Below the pieces are notes generated by a model that was not told where the DNA came from, searched no databases, and saw nothing but the letters and a program-made list of their open reading frames with translations. 43,945 bases of DNA from Gemmatimonadota bacterium (GTDB lineage: Bacteria; Gemmatimonadota; Gemmatimonadetes; Gemmatimonadales; Gemmatimonadaceae): positions 1 to 43,945 of the forward strand of contig JAJPIS010000012.1 of assembly GCA_021324635.1 (NCBI GenBank). The letters are read 5' to 3'. Positions 42,617 to 43,945 of this stretch are shown here, one piece after another. The translations under genes were made by a program, and so were the position numbers. Position 1 is the stretch's first letter. Every line of letters starts with the position of its first letter.

Positions 42617-43732
42617 GTGCGCGAGATTGATGCCCACGTTCGCCATGGTATCACTCGTCTCCTCGCCGAGTACACGGGAGAGGAGGCTCGTCTCGTCGCG
42701 CCGGAGGCGTGGGGACGTCAACTCGGCACGCAGCAGCGCCAACTCAGCCCAGACCTGGTTGTAGACGCAGCCGGAATCCGCTTCGTGGTCGAAACTAAGG
42801 CGAGTGGCGCCGCAGCGCCGGTCGCAGCTGGCCTCAGGGTACTCAAGGCCTACCGCAGCGCATTCGAGGCACCTGACCGCAGAGCGCGCCGCAGCGTGCC
42901 GCTCCTCGTGGTCCCATTCATGGGTGAGGTAGGCCGGGAACTGTGCACCGAGGCTGGCATATCGTGGCTCGACCTGGCCGGCAACGCACGCATTGCCGCG
43001 CCAGGACTCCGCGTCCGGGTCGAGGGGCGACCGAATGTCGACGCGCGGCGGACGTCGCTGGTGAACCCTTTCGCGCCGCGTGCCGCGCGCGTGCCACGCC
43101 GCCTGCTCCTCGCGCCCGAGCGGGCATGGACGCAGCATGCGCTCGCCAAGGAGACAGGGCTCGACAAGGGCTTCGTAAGCAAGGTGGTCGGTGCCCTCGT
43201 GAGCCAAGAGCTCCTCGCCCTGGAGCGCGAGAAGGCCGGTGTAGGGGCGCCGCGCACCCTCCGCGTCGTCGATCCGGACGCGCTGCTCGATGCGTGGCGC
43301 GAGGTATACGCCTTCGACAAGCACGACGTCCACCGCGGCTTGGTCGCGGCGCGGTCGGGGCCAGAGCTCCTCGAACGCCTGGCGGCGCGCTTCGGGGAGT
43401 CCGACAGGCCGGCTGGGCGCTACGCGGCAACGGGTCTGGCTGCAGCCTCGCGGCTCGCTCCCTACGCTGACTTCAGGACGGTGACGTTCTACTGCGAGGA
43501 GCTGCCGAGCGCCAGTGTTCTCGCCGATCTCGGCTTTCAGGACGGGGTGCGCGGCGGCAATGTGTGGCTCGCCGTGCCCAGCGACATGGGCGTCTTCGAT
43601 GGCACCGCGACTGCCGGCGGTGTCCCATGCGTGAGCGCCATCCAAACGTACTTGGACCTGTTCGCGCATCCCGAACGTGCGCGGGATGCCGCGGTCGAGG
43701 TCCGCGCCCAGTGCCTGTCTTGGCGTCACTGA
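42617..43732 (+). CDS. AbiEi-like protein (type IV toxin-antitoxin regulator family), 371 aa
   Basis: A 371-residue protein of mixed architecture. Residues 1-100 include SPDLVVDAAGIRFVVETKASG, a D...ExK pattern of PD-(D/E)xK nuclease-like folds. A winged-helix motif follows at about 165-215 (AWTQHALAKETGLDKGFVSKVVGAL, split by the turn). The C-terminal part (DPDALLDAWREVYAFDKHDVHRGLV, LERLAARF, AIQTYLDLFAHPERARDAA) resembles the AbiEi_2-type antitoxin/regulator domain of type IV systems. I chose GTG 42617 because the promoter starts transcription at this base; the open frame continues to TTG 42560 but that part overlaps the operator. Codon use is less GC-extreme than in the genes before the tRNA. 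A partner nucleotidyltransferase toxin (AbiEii) would be expected downstream; only 213 bases remain and show none. Confidence 0.65.
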   Translation: MREIDAHVRHGITRLLAEYTGEEARLVAPEAWGRQLGTQQRQLSPDLVVDAAGIRFVVETKASGAAAPVAAGLRVLKAYRSAFEAPDRRARRSVPLLVVPFMGEVGRELCTEAGISWLDLAGNARIAAPGLRVRVEGRPNVDARRTSLVNPFAPRAARVPRRLLLAPERAWTQHALAKETGLDKGFVSKVVGALVSQELLALEREKAGVGAPRTLRVVDPDALLDAWREVYAFDKHDVHRGLVAARSGPELLERLAARFGESDRPAGRYAATGLAAASRLAPYADFRTVTFYCEELPSASVLADLGFQDGVRGGNVWLAVPSDMGVFDGTATAGGVPCVSAIQTYLDLFAHPERARDAAVEVRAQCLSWRH

Positions 43733-43945
43733 GGAGGTCGCGGACGAACCGCTGCATCAGACCGGAGCGCGTCGCCACACACCAGGCCGAGAAGCTCCCA
43801 GGACGACGCGTTCCCTCAAAGGCCTCGATAGCATGACAGCGGTGGGCAGGATCCCCTACGGCGCGGCGAAGCGTGGCTCACCGATCGAAGCGGGCCGAGG
43901 TGTCTCGGCGCGGGCCGGTCCTGGTGTTCTTGCCGGAAGGGCAAA
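43733..43945. other. End of window: short open frame, no gene recognised
   Basis: A plus-strand frame opens at ATG 43834 and runs to the end (MTAVGRIPYGAAKRGSP...), 37 residues with no match I recognise and no ribosome site. Minus-strand frames have stops. It could be the start of a gene that continues outside, or nothing. Confidence 0.25.

Noticed and set aside
43564-43836. Plus-strand open frame overlapping the end of the AbiEi-like gene
   Set aside because: Arg-rich out-of-frame translation of the gene's 3' end, no domain; not the expected nucleotidyltransferase partner.

Overview
The window is about 44 kb of very GC-rich bacterial DNA with short gaps between genes. The gene content (SusC/SusD-type outer-membrane pair, M13 endopeptidase, stand-alone MacB/FtsX permease of the kind abundant in Acidobacteriota and Gemmatimonadota, PD40 propeller lipoproteins, many predicted envelope proteins) suggests a Gram-negative, probably aerobic, soil-type bacterium. 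Gemmatimonadota is my best guess, inferred from style only; there is no rRNA or marker gene to prove it.

Layout. 1-3732: the end of one RND efflux pump subunit and a complete second one, in tandem (MdtBC-like). 3750-6542: a membrane PAS-GGDEF-EAL cyclic-di-GMP protein whose true start is unclear. 6771-7200: gene-free patch with four copies of a palindromic repeat and a separate perfect 16-bp-arm palindrome. 7276-9672: a two-domain Lrp/AsnC (AhbA/AhbB-like) protein divergent from a class I aminotransferase. 9759-10250: a small, basic DUF6496 protein. 10420-13812: an acyl-CoA dehydrogenase and a radical SAM/helix-hairpin-helix protein, both on the minus strand. 13936-17372: a nitroreductase-like gene with an in-frame TAG near its 5' end, a ClC chloride transporter with CBS domains, and a MarR regulator.

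17474-22748: a lipoprotein cluster. Two clearly paralogous PD40 lipoproteins flank a lipoprotein with about 14 propeller blades. 22762-30744: a SusC-SusD-M13 peptidase operon (minus strand) divergent from a MocR-type PLP-dependent regulator, a plausible peptide-scavenging locus. 30887-36143: minus-strand run of a metallo-beta-lactamase-fold lactonase-like protein, a dicarboxylate symporter, an SDR oxidoreductase (these three look like one operon), a secreted PAF-acetylhydrolase-like esterase, and 3-methyladenine DNA glycosylase I. A long G-tract sits just before the SDR gene.

36314-42134: a MacB/FtsX permease, divergent from a large exported protein that joins a gluzincin-like HExxH...E motif to a von Willebrand type D domain. 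42223-42295: tRNA-Phe(GAA). Beyond the tRNA the sequence becomes locally AT-richer and carries an AbiEi-like gene. A near-consensus promoter with a perfect inverted repeat over its -35 box lies directly in front of it and would give a leaderless or nearly leaderless mRNA. This looks like the edge of an acquired segment at a tRNA.

The most unusual items are the leaderless AbiEi-like control region, the HExxH/VWD protein, the duplicated propeller-lipoprotein cluster, the MocR-SusCD-M13 locus with CCATAC boxes, and the in-frame stop in the nitroreductase gene.
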